Part shown: positions 17,478-26,972 of the stretch, piece after piece
Position numbering within the stretch: the stretch's first letter is position 1
Layout of the letters: every line of letters starts with the position of its first letter
Translations under genes and position numbers: made by a program
Notes under the pieces: model-generated
What the model saw: only the letters and a program-made list of their open reading frames with translations
What the model was told of the DNA's origin: nothing
Databases searched by the model: none
Assembly: GCA_021783515.1 (NCBI GenBank)
Contig: JAJXTV010000005.1
Location: forward strand, 1 to 64,000
Length of the DNA stretch: 64,000 bases
Reading direction: 5' to 3'
From: Nitrospirota bacterium
GTDB lineage: Bacteria; Nitrospirota; Thermodesulfovibrionia; Thermodesulfovibrionales; UBA6898

Positions 17478-18407
17478 ATGAAATCGAAAGTATCCGTAAT
17501 AGGCGCCGGCCATGTCGGGGCAACCACCGCACAGCTTATTCTTCAGGCGGGAATTGCCGATGTGGTCCTCTACGACATCGCGGCAGGAGTCCCTCAGGGC
17601 AAGGCCCTGGATATGACCGAGGCGGCCCCGCTCTGGAACGTCTCTTCGCTCTGCACCGGGACAAATAACCTTGCGGATACGGCCGGGTCCGACGTCATCG
17701 TCATCACTGCGGGACTGCCGAGAAAACCCGGAATGAGCCGCGACGACCTGCTGCAGGCCAATGCGAAAGTCATCAGAGAAGTGACCTCGGGTACTGCGGG
17801 CCTGTCTCCGGGCGCCATCTATATCGTGGTCACCAATCCGATGGATGTGATGACGCAGATTGCATGGAAGGTATCGGGCCTTTCTCCCCGCAAGGTGATC
17901 GGCATGGGAGGAGTCCTCGACTCGGCCCGCTTCAGAACCTTCATTGCCTTCGCGTTGGGAGTTTCTTCTGAAGACGTAGAGGCGGTGGTTCTCGGCGGCC
18001 ACGGGGATCTCATGGTTCCGCTGCGCAGGTTTACTACGGTGAAGGGAGTGCCCATCGATGAGCTTCTCGCTCCGGAGCGCATTGACGCGCTGGTACAGAG
18101 GACGAGAAACGGCGGCGCGGAGATCGTGTCGCTGTTAAAGACCGGAAGCGCCTACTATGCGCCCGCAGCATCGGTTTTCCAGATGGTAAGGTCTATCCTC
18201 CTGGATGAGAAGCGCGTCCTTCCCTGCGCCGCACATCTCGAGGGCGAGTACGGGGTCACGGGCCTTTTTCTGGGCGTACCGGCTGTTTTGGGAAAGGCCG
18301 GGGTCGAGAAGGTCGTCGAACTCAGGCTTACCGAGGAAGAGAGCAAGGCGTTTAATCAATCAGCCTCGTCAGTAAGAAGATTGCTGGAAGGCATGGCGCA
18401 GCAATAG
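17478..18407 (+). CDS. mdh: Malate dehydrogenase (lactate/malate dehydrogenase family)
   Basis: 309 residues from the ATG at 17478. The NAD-binding loop is G-A-G-H-V-G-A-T-T-A near the N-terminus. The catalytic histidine lies in G-G-H-G-D-L-M-V-P, and V-T-N-P-M-D-V marks the substrate side. These features match the LDH-like malate dehydrogenases common in anaerobic bacteria. It interconverts malate and oxaloacetate with NAD(H). The open frame extends upstream to 17397, but the residues before 17478 do not match the family and overlap the promoter. An in-frame ATG at 17466 falls inside the -10 box and is unlikely. ndk follows after about 50 bases. Confidence 0.95.
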   Translation: MKSKVSVIGAGHVGATTAQLILQAGIADVVLYDIAAGVPQGKALDMTEAAPLWNVSSLCTGTNNLADTAGSDVIVITAGLPRKPGMSRDDLLQANAKVIREVTSGTAGLSPGAIYIVVTNPMDVMTQIAWKVSGLSPRKVIGMGGVLDSARFRTFIAFALGVSSEDVEAVVLGGHGDLMVPLRRFTTVKGVPIDELLAPERIDALVQRTRNGGAEIVSLLKTGSAYYAPAASVFQMVRSILLDEKRVLPCAAHLEGEYGVTGLFLGVPAVLGKAGVEKVVELRLTEEESKAFNQSASSVRRLLEGMAQQ

Positions 18408-18456
18408 GGGCACGAACCGCCCGCTTGCATCAGAGAAAGGATACAGCAAAAAAGAT

Positions 18457-19182
18457 ATGGAACAGACCCTCGTACTGATAAAGCCCGATGCATTGAAGAA
18501 CTCCCTTACCGGATACGTGCTTTCGCTGCTGTCCGAATTCCATACAGGCCTCCGTTTTGCGGGGGCGAAAATAGTCCACGTGAACCGGATGCTTGCAGAA
18601 GAGCACTATGCCGAACACAGGGGGAAGATCTTCTATCCTTCCCTGATTGAATATATCATGGGTCGCCTTCACTATCACGACGAACCCCGCAAGCGGAGGG
18701 TGATCGCATTCGTGTATCAGGGCACCGACGCGACAAAGAAGATGAGGGAGATCTGCGGTCCGACCAATCCCCACGTCGCCCGCGATACCAGGCCCGGGTG
18801 CGTCCGATCGCTCGGCACGATCGTTCCGATCAAAGACGCCGAAGGAAAGATCATAGGCGACCGGATGGACAACCTTATTCATGCCTCTGCCAACGACTCG
18901 GATGCCGAACGCGAGATAAAACTCTGGTTTAGGCCTACCGATATTCCTCCCTCCATGCGGGTCTATGCAACGGAGGAAAACGAGGACTACTATTATTTCA
19001 AAGACGGTCGTCTGATGTTGTCGCATGAACCCGGCGGCCGCTGCCTCCTTGCCCCCGGAGACATCGCCTGGCGGACCGACCTCGAAGCGCTCGGGAAATT
19101 GCGGCGGGGAGAAGAGGCCCCCGTTGCGCTCGAAGCGGTGGCTGCCAAATATCTGATCAACGTGCATCCGGAGGAAGAGTAG
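18457..19182 (+). CDS. ndk: Nucleoside-diphosphate kinase domain protein, extended
   Basis: 241 residues, against about 140-150 for ordinary NDK. The start L-V-L-I-K-P-D-A-L is the NDK nucleotide-binding strand. N-L-I-H-A-S carries the phosphohistidine (H142), shifted from about 118 by an insertion of roughly 20 residues before it. About 85 residues after the NDK fold form an extra C-terminal segment (Y-Y-Y-F-K-D-G-R-L onward) without a motif I know. NDK passes gamma-phosphate between nucleotides. The ribosome site is weak (AGAAAGGA some distance upstream). It is likely cotranscribed with mdh. Confidence 0.88.
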   Translation: MEQTLVLIKPDALKNSLTGYVLSLLSEFHTGLRFAGAKIVHVNRMLAEEHYAEHRGKIFYPSLIEYIMGRLHYHDEPRKRRVIAFVYQGTDATKKMREICGPTNPHVARDTRPGCVRSLGTIVPIKDAEGKIIGDRMDNLIHASANDSDAEREIKLWFRPTDIPPSMRVYATEENEDYYYFKDGRLMLSHEPGGRCLLAPGDIAWRTDLEALGKLRRGEEAPVALEAVAAKYLINVHPEEE

Positions 19183-19264
19183 AGCCCCCTTTCCGAATAC
19201 CATTCTTTCGCCCGCCTGACGCCGGGAGGACGTATCCGAAATATGTCTTAACCGGCCCTTTTTA

Positions 19265-19294
19265 TTGACTTTGACTCCTTAAAGAAAGTATTAT
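19265..19294 (+). promoter_or_regulatory. Promoter of clpC
   Basis: TTGACT (19265-19270), an 18-nt spacer and TATTAT (19289-19294). The resulting leader of about 30 nt contains AAGGAG placed 6 nt before ATG 19333. A second TTGACT (19271-19276) lies immediately after the first. I see no CtsR or CIRCE operator. Confidence 0.55.
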
Positions 19295-19332
19295 TTTATT
19301 AGGGACTACGGAGTTCCGAAAAGGAGTTGACA

Positions 19333-21774
19333 ATGTTTGAGAAATTTACGGAACGAGGCAGAAAAGTCATAATCTTCGCAAAAGAAGAGGCGGAAAAGCG
19401 CCAGAATGACTACCTGGGGACGGAACATTTGCTTCTTGCTATCCTGAGGGAGGACGATGGGTTGCCGCTCGCCATTTTGAAAAAAATGGGGCTGACCGTT
19501 GAAGAACTCAGGATGGAGATAGAGAGAAACCTCCCTGCGGGCATGAACCTCCTCACCTTCGGAGATATCCCGTTCACTCCCCGGGCGAAAAAGGTGCTGG
19601 AACTGGCCGTCGAGGAGGCCAGACTGCTCGGGCATAACTATATCGGCAGCGAGCACCTTCTTCTCGGTCTGGTCAGGGAGGACGAAGGGATTGCGGGGAA
19701 GATACTCCGTAACCTGGGCGCGAACCTGCTCGGAGCGCGCCAGCTTACAATCAACCTTTCGATGAAGTCATACAGCAACGTGCGGGAGAAGCGGAGCGCG
19801 ACACCCGCCCTTGATGAGTTCGGCCGGGATCTCACCGCGCTTGCCAAAGAAAACCGTCTTGATCCGGTGATAGGAAGGGAAGATGAGATAGAAAGGGTCC
19901 TCCAGGTGCTCGGCCGGAGGATCAAGAACAACCCTGCGATAATCGGGGAGCCCGGCGTCGGCAAAACGGCGATCGTAGAGGGCCTCTGCCAGAGGATCAT
20001 CGCCGGCGACGTGCCGGAAAGCCTTCTCGGCAAGAGGATCATCTCTCTTGATCTCGGTGCGCTCATTGCGGGCACCAAGTACCGCGGCCAGTTCGAAGAG
20101 CGGCTCAAGATCGTCATGAAGGAGATCGTACAGATCGACAATATCATCCTGTTCATCGACGAGTTGCATACGTTGATAGGGGCCGGGGCGGCGGAGGGAT
20201 CGATCGACGCTTCGAGCATGCTGAAGCCCGCCCTTTCACGCGGGGAGATACAGTGCATAGGAGCGACGACCCCGGACGAATACCGGAAGTACATAGAGAA
20301 AGACAGGGCCCTCGAGAGAAGGTTCCAGCCCATTAACATCCAGCCTCCGGACGTAAACGACACGATCGAGATCCTGACCGGCCTGAAAACGAGGTATGAA
20401 GCCCATCATCGGGTAAAGATCAGCCCCGAGGCGATCAGCGCCTCCGCCCGATTTTCTGATCGATACGTGCCGGACCGCTTTCTGCCGGATAAAGCGATCG
20501 ACGTCCTCGACGAAACGGGTTCCCGGATTAAACTGAAGAGGTTTACCCCTCCGCTTGAGCTGAAGGACCTCGAATACCGGATGAACAGGCTTTCGAAGGA
20601 AAAGAACCTCTACGTGAAGCTGCATGACCTCGACAAGGCTTCTGCTATTCGGGCCGAGGAGGAGAAGGTCAAGAAGCTTCTCGATCAGATGCAGAAGAAC
20701 TGGCGGGATGACCTGAATAAGGAGGTCCCCGTAATAAGCGAAGAAGACGTCGCGTATACGGTATCGAAGATGACCGGAATCCCGATCATCAAGATCGAGG
20801 AGAAGGAGTCCGAGAAACTCCTCAGGATGGAAGACGAGCTCCACAGGAGGATCATCTCGCAGGAGGAGGCGGTCAGGGCCGTCTCGAAGGCCTTGCGGCG
20901 GTCCAGGGCCGGCCTGAAGAGCAGCAAAAAGCCGATCGGCTCTTTCTTCTTCCTGGGTCCGACCGGCGTCGGCAAGACGGAGCTCGCCAAGGCCCTTGCG
21001 AGCTTCCTCTTCAGCGACGAGACGTCGCTGATCAAGATCGACATGTCGGAATACATGGAGAGGTTCAACGTTTCGAAGCTGACGGGAGCTCCTCCCGGCT
21101 ATGTCGGATACGAAGAAGGCGGACAGCTCACCGAAAAAGTGAGGAAGAAACCCTATTCGGTAATCCTTTTCGACGAGATAGAGAAGGCCCATCCGGACGT
21201 GTTTAACATCCTCCTGCAGGTGCTTGATGAGGGCGTGCTGACCGACAGTTTCGGCAGAAAGGTGGATTTCAGAAACACGGTTATCATCATGACGTCAAAC
21301 GTCGGGGCCAGAATCATCGAAAAGTCCACCCCGCTGGGGTTCCAGCGCAATGAGTCCCTCGAGGTGTATGAAAATATCAAAGATAACGTGCTGAGCGAGC
21401 TGAGGAAGACATTCAACCCCGAATTCCTCAACCGGATCGACGAGGTGGTGGTATTTCATCCCCTCGACAAGGGACATCTCATCTCGATCATCGACCTGCT
21501 TATCGAAGAGACCAATGTCCAGCTGATCGAACAGGAGCTGATCGTCGAGGTGTCACCGGAAGTCAAGGAATGGATACTCGACCAGTATTATAAACCGGCG
21601 TACGGCGCCAGGCCGATGCGCAGGGCGGTCCAGAAAGTGATCGAGGACCCGCTCGCCGAAGAGATCCTCAAGGGAAGGTTCAAGGGGGCGAATAAGATCA
21701 AGGTGCTGCTCGAAGGAGGCGTGCCTGTCTTCGTTTCGGCGGAAGAGGCACCCGTCCTCACCGGGGTAAATTAG
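19333..21774 (+). CDS. clpC: ATP-dependent Clp protease ATPase subunit ClpC
   Basis: 813 residues from ATG 19333, which follows AAGGAG by 6 nt; the upstream in-frame TTG at 19327 lies inside that spacing and is not needed. Domains: two Clp-N repeats (about 1-145), AAA+ module 1 with G-E-P-G-V-G-K-T at about 205, a short middle domain with a UVR-like [11 protein letters not shown] helix, and AAA+ module 2 with G-P-T-G-V-G-K-T at about 541. The short middle domain separates it from ClpB. ClpC unfolds substrates for the ClpP protease; clpP is not in the window. It has its own promoter. Confidence 0.96.
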   Translation: MFEKFTERGRKVIIFAKEEAEKRQNDYLGTEHLLLAILREDDGLPLAILKKMGLTVEELRMEIERNLPAGMNLLTFGDIPFTPRAKKVLELAVEEARLLGHNYIGSEHLLLGLVREDEGIAGKILRNLGANLLGARQLTINLSMKSYSNVREKRSATPALDEFGRDLTALAKENRLDPVIGREDEIERVLQVLGRRIKNNPAIIGEPGVGKTAIVEGLCQRIIAGDVPESLLGKRIISLDLGALIAGTKYRGQFEERLKIVMKEIVQIDNIILFIDELHTLIGAGAAEGSIDASSMLKPALSRGEIQCIGATTPDEYRKYIEKDRALERRFQPINIQPPDVNDTIEILTGLKTRYEAHHRVKISPEAISASARFSDRYVPDRFLPDKAIDVLDETGSRIKLKRFTPPLELKDLEYRMNRLSKEKNLYVKLHDLDKASAIRAEEEKVKKLLDQMQKNWRDDLNKEVPVISEEDVAYTVSKMTGIPIIKIEEKESEKLLRMEDELHRRIISQEEAVRAVSKALRRSRAGLKSSKKPIGSFFFLGPTGVGKTELAKALASFLFSDETSLIKIDMSEYMERFNVSKLTGAPPGYVGYEEGGQLTEKVRKKPYSVILFDEIEKAHPDVFNILLQVLDEGVLTDSFGRKVDFRNTVIIMTSNVGARIIEKSTPLGFQRNESLEVYENIKDNVLSELRKTFNPEFLNRIDEVVVFHPLDKGHLISIIDLLIEETNVQLIEQELIVEVSPEVKEWILDQYYKPAYGARPMRRAVQKVIEDPLAEEILKGRFKGANKIKVLLEGGVPVFVSAEEAPVLTGVN

Positions 21775-21780
21775 TTCCCG

Positions 21781-22293
21781 GTGAAATACAAGACCTTCAT
21801 CCTGGCCGTCCTTCTCCTTTGCGGGGCGGCCGTATTTTTCTTCCTCGGAGGACGGAACACGGTGGTGAAGAAGGACGGCCGGGCCCCGTCGTTCGAACTG
21901 AAGGATGCGGTGACAGGCCAGACCCTTTCCTCCGCCGGCTTGCGCAATAAGGTGATCTTCCTGAATTTCTGGGCCTCATGGTGCGAGCCGTGCAAAGAGG
22001 AAATGCCCTCCATCGACGCCCTCAACGGCGAAATGGCTGCCGACGGGAATTTCGTCATGGTGACGGTCCTCTATAAGGACAGCCCCGAGAACGCCTTCTC
22101 GTATATGAAATCGAAGGGGTACCATTTCCCTGTTTTTGTTGATTCCGATGGTGGCGTCGCGCGCGCCTTCGGCGTGACCGGCGTTCCGGAAACGTATATC
22201 ATCGACAAGAGCGGAGTGCTGGTCAGGCGGGTAATCGGCGGGCTGGACTGGAGCGCTCCCGAAGAAAAAAGCATGATCAAATCCATGTTGTAA
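21781..22293 (+). CDS. TlpA/ResA-like membrane-anchored thiol-disulfide oxidoreductase
   Basis: 170 residues. A hydrophobic N-terminal segment (about 5-25) serves as a signal anchor, and a possible lipobox-like L-L-L-C-G lies within it. A redoxin domain follows with W-A-S-W-C-E-P-C-K (C68, C71) and the cis-proline region G-V-P-E-T-Y-I-I-D. Such proteins reduce disulfides outside the cytoplasmic membrane, often cytochrome c apoproteins before haem attachment, which would suit the many c-type cytochromes here. The start is GTG at 21781, six bases after the clpC stop. Confidence 0.9.
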   Translation: MKYKTFILAVLLLCGAAVFFFLGGRNTVVKKDGRAPSFELKDAVTGQTLSSAGLRNKVIFLNFWASWCEPCKEEMPSIDALNGEMAADGNFVMVTVLYKDSPENAFSYMKSKGYHFPVFVDSDGGVARAFGVTGVPETYIIDKSGVLVRRVIGGLDWSAPEEKSMIKSML

Positions 22294-22302
22294 GGGCTCC
22301 GG

Positions 22303-22830
22303 ATGCGCCGGAAGCGGAGCGAGGAAGCTGTGCTTTTCGTGGGCTGCCTCTTTTCCTCCCACGAAGTTTTTGACGAAGCGCTTCCCTCTCTCCGGAGGAG
22401 GTTCGGGGATACGTTCTGCGAGAGTCCCTGCGTCCCATGGGACTACAGCGCCTACTATGCCCGCGAGCTTGGGACCCCCCTCTTCCGGAAATTCCTTTTT
22501 TTTGACCCTCTTGTAGATGCCACCGCCCTGGTCGAAACCAAACTGGCGACGGGTGAGATGGAAGACACGCTCTCGATCGGAGGCAGAAGACAGATCAATC
22601 TTGACCCGGGATATCTCACTCTTGCGAAAGTGGTCCTGGCCTCATCGAAAAACTATTCTCACCGGATCTTTCTCGGCGAAGGCGTCTTTTGCGAGCTGGA
22701 GTTATTCTACGAAAAGGGACGGTTCCACCCCCTCCCCTATACATACTTCGATTACCGGGACAAGGCCTATCTGTCTGTATTTTCGAAGGCGAGGAAACTT
22801 CTCAAGCAAAAGCTGGATAGCCGCCGGTAA
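22303..22830 (+). CDS. DUF4416 family protein
   Basis: 175 residues, soluble, no signal. It has the family hallmarks D-P-G-Y-L-T-L-A-K-V-V-L-A-S-S-K-N-Y-S-H-R-I and a terminal T-Y-F-D-Y-R-D region. The function of DUF4416 is unknown; it is scattered through anaerobic bacteria and Nitrospirota-like genomes. It starts 9 bases after the redoxin gene on the same strand, so the two are probably cotranscribed, and it faces purN tail to tail. Confidence 0.8.
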   Translation: MRRKRSEEAVLFVGCLFSSHEVFDEALPSLRRRFGDTFCESPCVPWDYSAYYARELGTPLFRKFLFFDPLVDATALVETKLATGEMEDTLSIGGRRQINLDPGYLTLAKVVLASSKNYSHRIFLGEGVFCELELFYEKGRFHPLPYTYFDYRDKAYLSVFSKARKLLKQKLDSRR

Positions 22831-22849
22831 GGTCGCCGCCTTTCTCCGG

Positions 22850-23506
22850 TTACCCGGCCACGGGCGGTTGCGTCAGGCTTCCTTCCCCGGCCACGGCATC
22901 CCGTATCACGACCTTTCGTCCCGACACCTCCACTTTTCCTTCCGAAAAGAGCTTGATCGCCTCCGGATATATCTTATGTTCCAGGGCCAGTATCCGGGCC
23001 GACAGCGCTTCCTCATCATCCCCGTCCAGGACAGGGACTGCGGACTGAATGATGACCGGCCCCGTATCCATTCCCTCATCGACGAAATGCACCGTGCATC
23101 CCGAAATCTTCACCCCGTAATCCAAGGCCTGTCTCTGGCCGTGAAGCCCGGGGAATGAAGGCAGCAGCGCCGGATGAATGTTCATGACCCTCCAGGGAAA
23201 GGCCTCGATCAGCGGTCTGCCCACAATCCTCATGAACCCCGCGAGCACCACGAGACCGACCTGCCGATCCTTCAGCATCCCGGCGACGCTCCTGAAATAC
23301 TCATCCCTCGAGGCATACTGCCCCGGCTGCATCACAAGATGCTCGATGCCGTGCTTTCTCGCGCGCTCGATCACAAACGCCCCGGGATTGTCGGTAATGA
23401 GCACCGACAGAGTCACCTTCAGATGTCCCGAGTCTACTGCGTCGATGATGGACTGGAAATTGGAGCCGCGACCGGAGGCGAGCACGCCGATTTTGAGACG
23501 ATTCAT
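22850..23506 (-). CDS. purN: Phosphoribosylglycinamide formyltransferase PurN
   Basis: 218 residues. The N-terminal V-L-A-S-G-R-G-S-N-F-Q-S binds the phosphoribosyl group. N-I-H-P-A-L-L-P-S-F-P-G supplies the catalytic Asn and His, and D-E-G-M-D-T-G-P supplies the Asp. It transfers the formyl group of 10-formyl-THF to GAR in purine synthesis, which links it to the Fhs product made from the C1 module in this window. The length is normal and the ATG at 23506 gives the standard N-terminus. Confidence 0.96.
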   Translation of the reverse strand: MNRLKIGVLASGRGSNFQSIIDAVDSGHLKVTLSVLITDNPGAFVIERARKHGIEHLVMQPGQYASRDEYFRSVAGMLKDRQVGLVVLAGFMRIVGRPLIEAFPWRVMNIHPALLPSFPGLHGQRQALDYGVKISGCTVHFVDEGMDTGPVIIQSAVPVLDGDDEEALSARILALEHKIYPEAIKLFSEGKVEVSGRKVVIRDAVAGEGSLTQPPVAG

Positions 23507-23579
23507 GCACCCTCCCCTGTTTCTTTCGATTTCAACGGCTGCAGATCCTGCCTACGCGTCTATTCCGCTATGCGGCCCT

Positions 23580-24536
23580 TTAGAGACTGATCTCGATATA
23601 CGCTTTTTCCCTGAGCGCCTTTATCCACGCGTCGTACCTTTCAGCGAAGATCTTGCCGGCCACCGCATTTCTCGCATCCTCATGTATCTCTTTCCGGTCC
23701 TTCGGGGCGACGACCTCTCCCAGTTTGATAATATGAAGTCCGCCGTCCGTCCAGAACGGGGCGCTGACATCTCCGGGCTTCATCGTCGCCACGGCGGAGA
23801 CGAACTCCTTCATCATCTGGCTTTTCCTGACAAGACCGAGGCTTCCTCCCGACGCGGCGCTCGGGTCCTCAGAGTACTGCTTGGCGAGTTCCGCAAAGGA
23901 ATGCCCTTCCTTCAGCTTCTGCAGCACCTCGGCGGCTTTTTCCTCCACCGCCTTCCTCCCGCCTTCGTCTTTCGGCTTCCTGAAAAAAATCTGGCTTATC
24001 TGATATGCCTCGCCGCCCTCGGCCATCTCCTTGTTCCCCGCTAGATACTTCCCGATGTCATCCTCGGAAACAACGATTTTGCTGCGTACTTCCTGGTTCA
24101 CCACCTTGCTGATCACAATCTGTTCACGAAGCCTCCTCTTGTACTCGTCGAGGGTGAAGCCTTCCTGCTTCAGCGAATCGAGAAATGCGGAATCGCTCAT
24201 CGCGTACTTCTTCCTGATGCTATCGACACCCTCTTTCACCTCCTCATCGGAGGCCCCTATGCCCAGGTTTCTCGCCTCCTGCAGCTGCAGCTTCAGGTTG
24301 ATCAGCGATTCAAGATATGTCGCTTCGTTTTCCTTGAATACCTTTCTCTTCTCATCCTCTTTCATCTGGCGCACCTGGGGGGAGGCATCGGACTCCATGG
24401 ATTTGTACAGTTCGCTCCACGTAATCACCTCCTGGTTGACGACCGCGACGACTCTGTCGAGCAGAATACTCGCCCGGGAAGAAGCGGGCAGAAGGGAAAG
24501 AAAAATGACAATGACTGAAACTATTATTGCGCGCAT
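23580..24536 (-). CDS. Periplasmic SurA/PpiC-type peptidyl-prolyl isomerase
   Basis: 318 residues. A signal peptide (about 1-23, ending S-R-A-S) is followed by a SurA-like N-terminal chaperone region with V-V-A-V-V-N-Q-E-V-I-T. A parvulin domain occupies about 175-280 (Q-I-S-Q-I-F-F, A-K-Q-Y-S-E-D-P-S-A-A-S-G-G-S-L-G). A final helix completes the SurA-like chaperone fold. Such proteins escort outer-membrane proteins across the periplasm. It diverges from the formate dehydrogenase operon across a 190-base gap. Confidence 0.9.
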   Translation of the reverse strand: MRAIIVSVIVIFLSLLPASSRASILLDRVVAVVNQEVITWSELYKSMESDASPQVRQMKEDEKRKVFKENEATYLESLINLKLQLQEARNLGIGASDEEVKEGVDSIRKKYAMSDSAFLDSLKQEGFTLDEYKRRLREQIVISKVVNQEVRSKIVVSEDDIGKYLAGNKEMAEGGEAYQISQIFFRKPKDEGGRKAVEEKAAEVLQKLKEGHSFAELAKQYSEDPSAASGGSLGLVRKSQMMKEFVSAVATMKPGDVSAPFWTDGGLHIIKLGEVVAPKDRKEIHEDARNAVAGKIFAERYDAWIKALREKAYIEISL

Positions 24537-24727
24537 TTCGTTTCCTCCGGTAAATTACTCCTCGAATCTAATATGTGTCACTATAGTAACAGAGATTGCT
24601 GATGCGAAGCACCCCAATATTTCTATTAAAATTATTAATGTGTTCGCAGCCCCGTTTTCCTTGACAGTGTTTCTCGCCATATGATAGTTTTCAAATCCAT
24701 ATTTGATTATACAGCAAACGGAAAACG

Positions 24728-25198
24728 ATGGAAAAAATCTTAGAAAAGATCTATAAGCACCACACGGAAAACGAGGGCAATATCATATCCCTCCTGCAGG
24801 AGATACAGGGAGAGCTCGGATACGTCCCGGAAGAGGCAGTGGACTGGTTTTCACGGAAACTGGATATCCCGGCAAGCCGCTTTTACGGGGTCACCACCTT
24901 CTACGCACAGTTCCACCTCCAGCCCCGCGGCAAGAATGTCGTTACTGCCTGCTGCGGGACGGCCTGTCACGTGAAGGGGTCCGATAAATTATTAAACGGA
25001 CTCATCAAGGAGCTGGAGCTCGCCGAAGGCGAAAGCACTACTGCGGACAAGAAGTTTACGCTCGAGAAAGTAAACTGCGTCGGCGCGTGCAGCATCGCGC
25101 CGGTCGTCATCATCAACAACAAGGTCTTCGGGAAGGTTTCCTCCGACCGGCTGTTGAAGGAGATCCGCGGACTGAAGGAAAAAGAGCGTGAAGACTAA
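24728..25198 (+). CDS. NuoE-like [2Fe-2S] subunit of the NAD-linked formate dehydrogenase complex
   Basis: 156 residues of the 24-kDa NuoE/HoxE family. The cluster ligands are all visible: A-C-C-G-T-A-C-H and, about 40 residues later, N-C-V-G-A-C. N-terminal helices (Q-G-E-L-G-Y-V-P-E-E-A) match the family. In NuoEF-type diaphorase modules it passes electrons between the flavin subunit and the rest. Its stop overlaps the next gene start by 11 bases. With the NuoF-like and FdhA genes it defines a soluble formate:NAD(P) or ferredoxin-linked complex; no complex I membrane genes are near. Confidence 0.92.
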   Translation: MEKILEKIYKHHTENEGNIISLLQEIQGELGYVPEEAVDWFSRKLDIPASRFYGVTTFYAQFHLQPRGKNVVTACCGTACHVKGSDKLLNGLIKELELAEGESTTADKKFTLEKVNCVGACSIAPVVIINNKVFGKVSSDRLLKEIRGLKEKERED

Positions 25199-26966
25199 TC
25201 TTACCATCAGGGTATGCATGGGAACGGGAGGCATCGCGGCAGGCGGAGCCGACGTGATGGACGTCTTCAAAAAACGCTTGAAGGAAAAAGGAATTCAGTC
25301 GGAGGTGAAGAAGCACTGCTCGATGCATAAGGTCGGATGCCGGGGGCTCTGCGCCAGAGACGTGCTTGTCGACGTCATCCGCTACGATGTGAAGACGACG
25401 TATCAGTTTATCAAGTCCGATATGGTCGAGCGGATAGTCGAGGAACACATCGTGCGAGGGACGCCCGTTGCCGAGTGGCTCGTGCCTGAGGACTATCATC
25501 ACTTTCACGACAAGCAGGTCAAGGTGGTCCTGGCGGACTGCGGCATGGTGGACCCCGAGGATATCGAATCGTATTTCGGCGCCGGCGGATACGAGGCTCT
25601 CAGGAAGGTCCTTTCGGGCCTGACACCCGAGGAGACCATAGACGTCATAAAGAGGTCCGGACTGAGGGGACGGGGAGGTGCGGGATTCCCCACCGGGCTG
25701 AAGTGGGAACTGACGCGGAAGGCGGCGGGAAATCCCAAATACGTCATCTGCAACGCAGACGAAGGAGACCCCGGGGCGTTTATGGACAGGTCGGTGATCG
25801 AGGGCAATCCTCATGCGGTAATCGAAGGGATGATCATCGCCGCCCACGCAATCGGCTCCGACCATGGGTATGTCTATATCAGGGCGGAGTATCCTTTGGC
25901 GGTGGAGCGGCTGAGGAAGGCGCTTCAGCAGGCCCGACATCATAACCTCCTGGGGGAGAACATAATCGGGACGGCGATGGATTTCGATATAAAGGTAAAG
26001 CTCGGGGCCGGCGCCTTCGTCTGCGGGGAATCGACCGCGCTCATGTATTCGATAGAAGGGAAACGGGGGATGCCGAGGGTTACACCGCCCCGTTCGACAG
26101 AAGCCGGCCTCTGGAAGCTTCCGACATGCCTGAACAACGTCGAAACCCTGGCAAACGTGCCCTCCATTATCAGAAACGGCGCCGAATGGTATGCGTCGTT
26201 CGGCACCGAAAAAAGCAAGGGGACAAAGGTCTTTGCCCTTACCGGAAAGATCAAGAATTCCGGTCTTATCGAGGTGCCTATGGGAATCCCTCTCCGGCAG
26301 ATCGTCTATGACATCGGCGGCGGGATAGAGAACGACAAGGCATTCAAGGCGGTGCAGATGGGAGGACCGAGCGGGGGCTGCATACCCGTGGAACACCTGG
26401 ACGTTCCGGTCGACTTCGAGTCGCTTACCGCGCTGGGCGCGATGGTAGGCTCCGGAGGCCTCGTCGTCATGGACGAGGACAGTTGCATGGTCGACGTGGC
26501 GAAATACTTTCTCCATTTCACGCAGTCGGAATCCTGCGGGAAATGCACACCCTGCCGTATCGGAACAAAGAGGCTGCTGGAGATATTGGAGCGCATCACC
26601 GCCGGGGACGGCAGGGAAGGAGATATCGATCTGCTGCTCGATCTCTCCGCGGACATCAAGGTGTCGAGTCTCTGCGGACTCGGCCAGTCGGCGCCCAACC
26701 CGATCATTACCACCATACGCTATTTCCGCGAGGAATTCGAGGCCCACGTAACGGGCAAGAAGTGTCCGGCCAAAGTCTGCAGAAAGCTCCTTGCCTACAG
26801 CATCTACGAAGAGCGGTGCAAGGGGTGCGGCGCATGCGTGAGGGTCTGTCCGGCGGGGGCGATCACCGGCGAGAAAAAGAAGCCTCATGTCATTAATCCG
26901 GAGATCTGCATAAAATGCGGGAGCTGCGTGGAAGCCTGTAAATTCAAGGCCATCGGCAGGGAGTAA
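25188..26966 (+). CDS. NuoF-like flavoprotein subunit with ferredoxin domains (formate dehydrogenase diaphorase)
   Basis: 592 residues. Domain order: thioredoxin-like [2Fe-2S] N-terminus (1-100), NuoF core with G-L-R-G-R-G-G-A-G-F-P-T-G (FMN) and G-A-G-A-F-V-C-G-E-S-T-A-L (NAD side), the [4Fe-4S] motif C-G-K-C-T-P-C-R-I-G, then two C-terminal 4Fe-4S ferredoxin motifs (C-K-G-C-G-A-C and C-I-K-C-G-S-C). This is the HylB/HydB/HndC plan of bifurcating formate dehydrogenases and hydrogenases. Oddly, the first N-terminal motif reads C-M-G-T-G-G where a second cysteine is usual, while extra cysteines occur at K-H-C and G-C-R-G-L-C. It probably oxidises or reduces NAD(P)H. Confidence 0.92.
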   Translation: MKTNLTIRVCMGTGGIAAGGADVMDVFKKRLKEKGIQSEVKKHCSMHKVGCRGLCARDVLVDVIRYDVKTTYQFIKSDMVERIVEEHIVRGTPVAEWLVPEDYHHFHDKQVKVVLADCGMVDPEDIESYFGAGGYEALRKVLSGLTPEETIDVIKRSGLRGRGGAGFPTGLKWELTRKAAGNPKYVICNADEGDPGAFMDRSVIEGNPHAVIEGMIIAAHAIGSDHGYVYIRAEYPLAVERLRKALQQARHHNLLGENIIGTAMDFDIKVKLGAGAFVCGESTALMYSIEGKRGMPRVTPPRSTEAGLWKLPTCLNNVETLANVPSIIRNGAEWYASFGTEKSKGTKVFALTGKIKNSGLIEVPMGIPLRQIVYDIGGGIENDKAFKAVQMGGPSGGCIPVEHLDVPVDFESLTALGAMVGSGGLVVMDEDSCMVDVAKYFLHFTQSESCGKCTPCRIGTKRLLEILERITAGDGREGDIDLLLDLSADIKVSSLCGLGQSAPNPIITTIRYFREEFEAHVTGKKCPAKVCRKLLAYSIYEERCKGCGACVRVCPAGAITGEKKKPHVINPEICIKCGSCVEACKFKAIGRE

Positions 26967-26972
26967 CGAATT

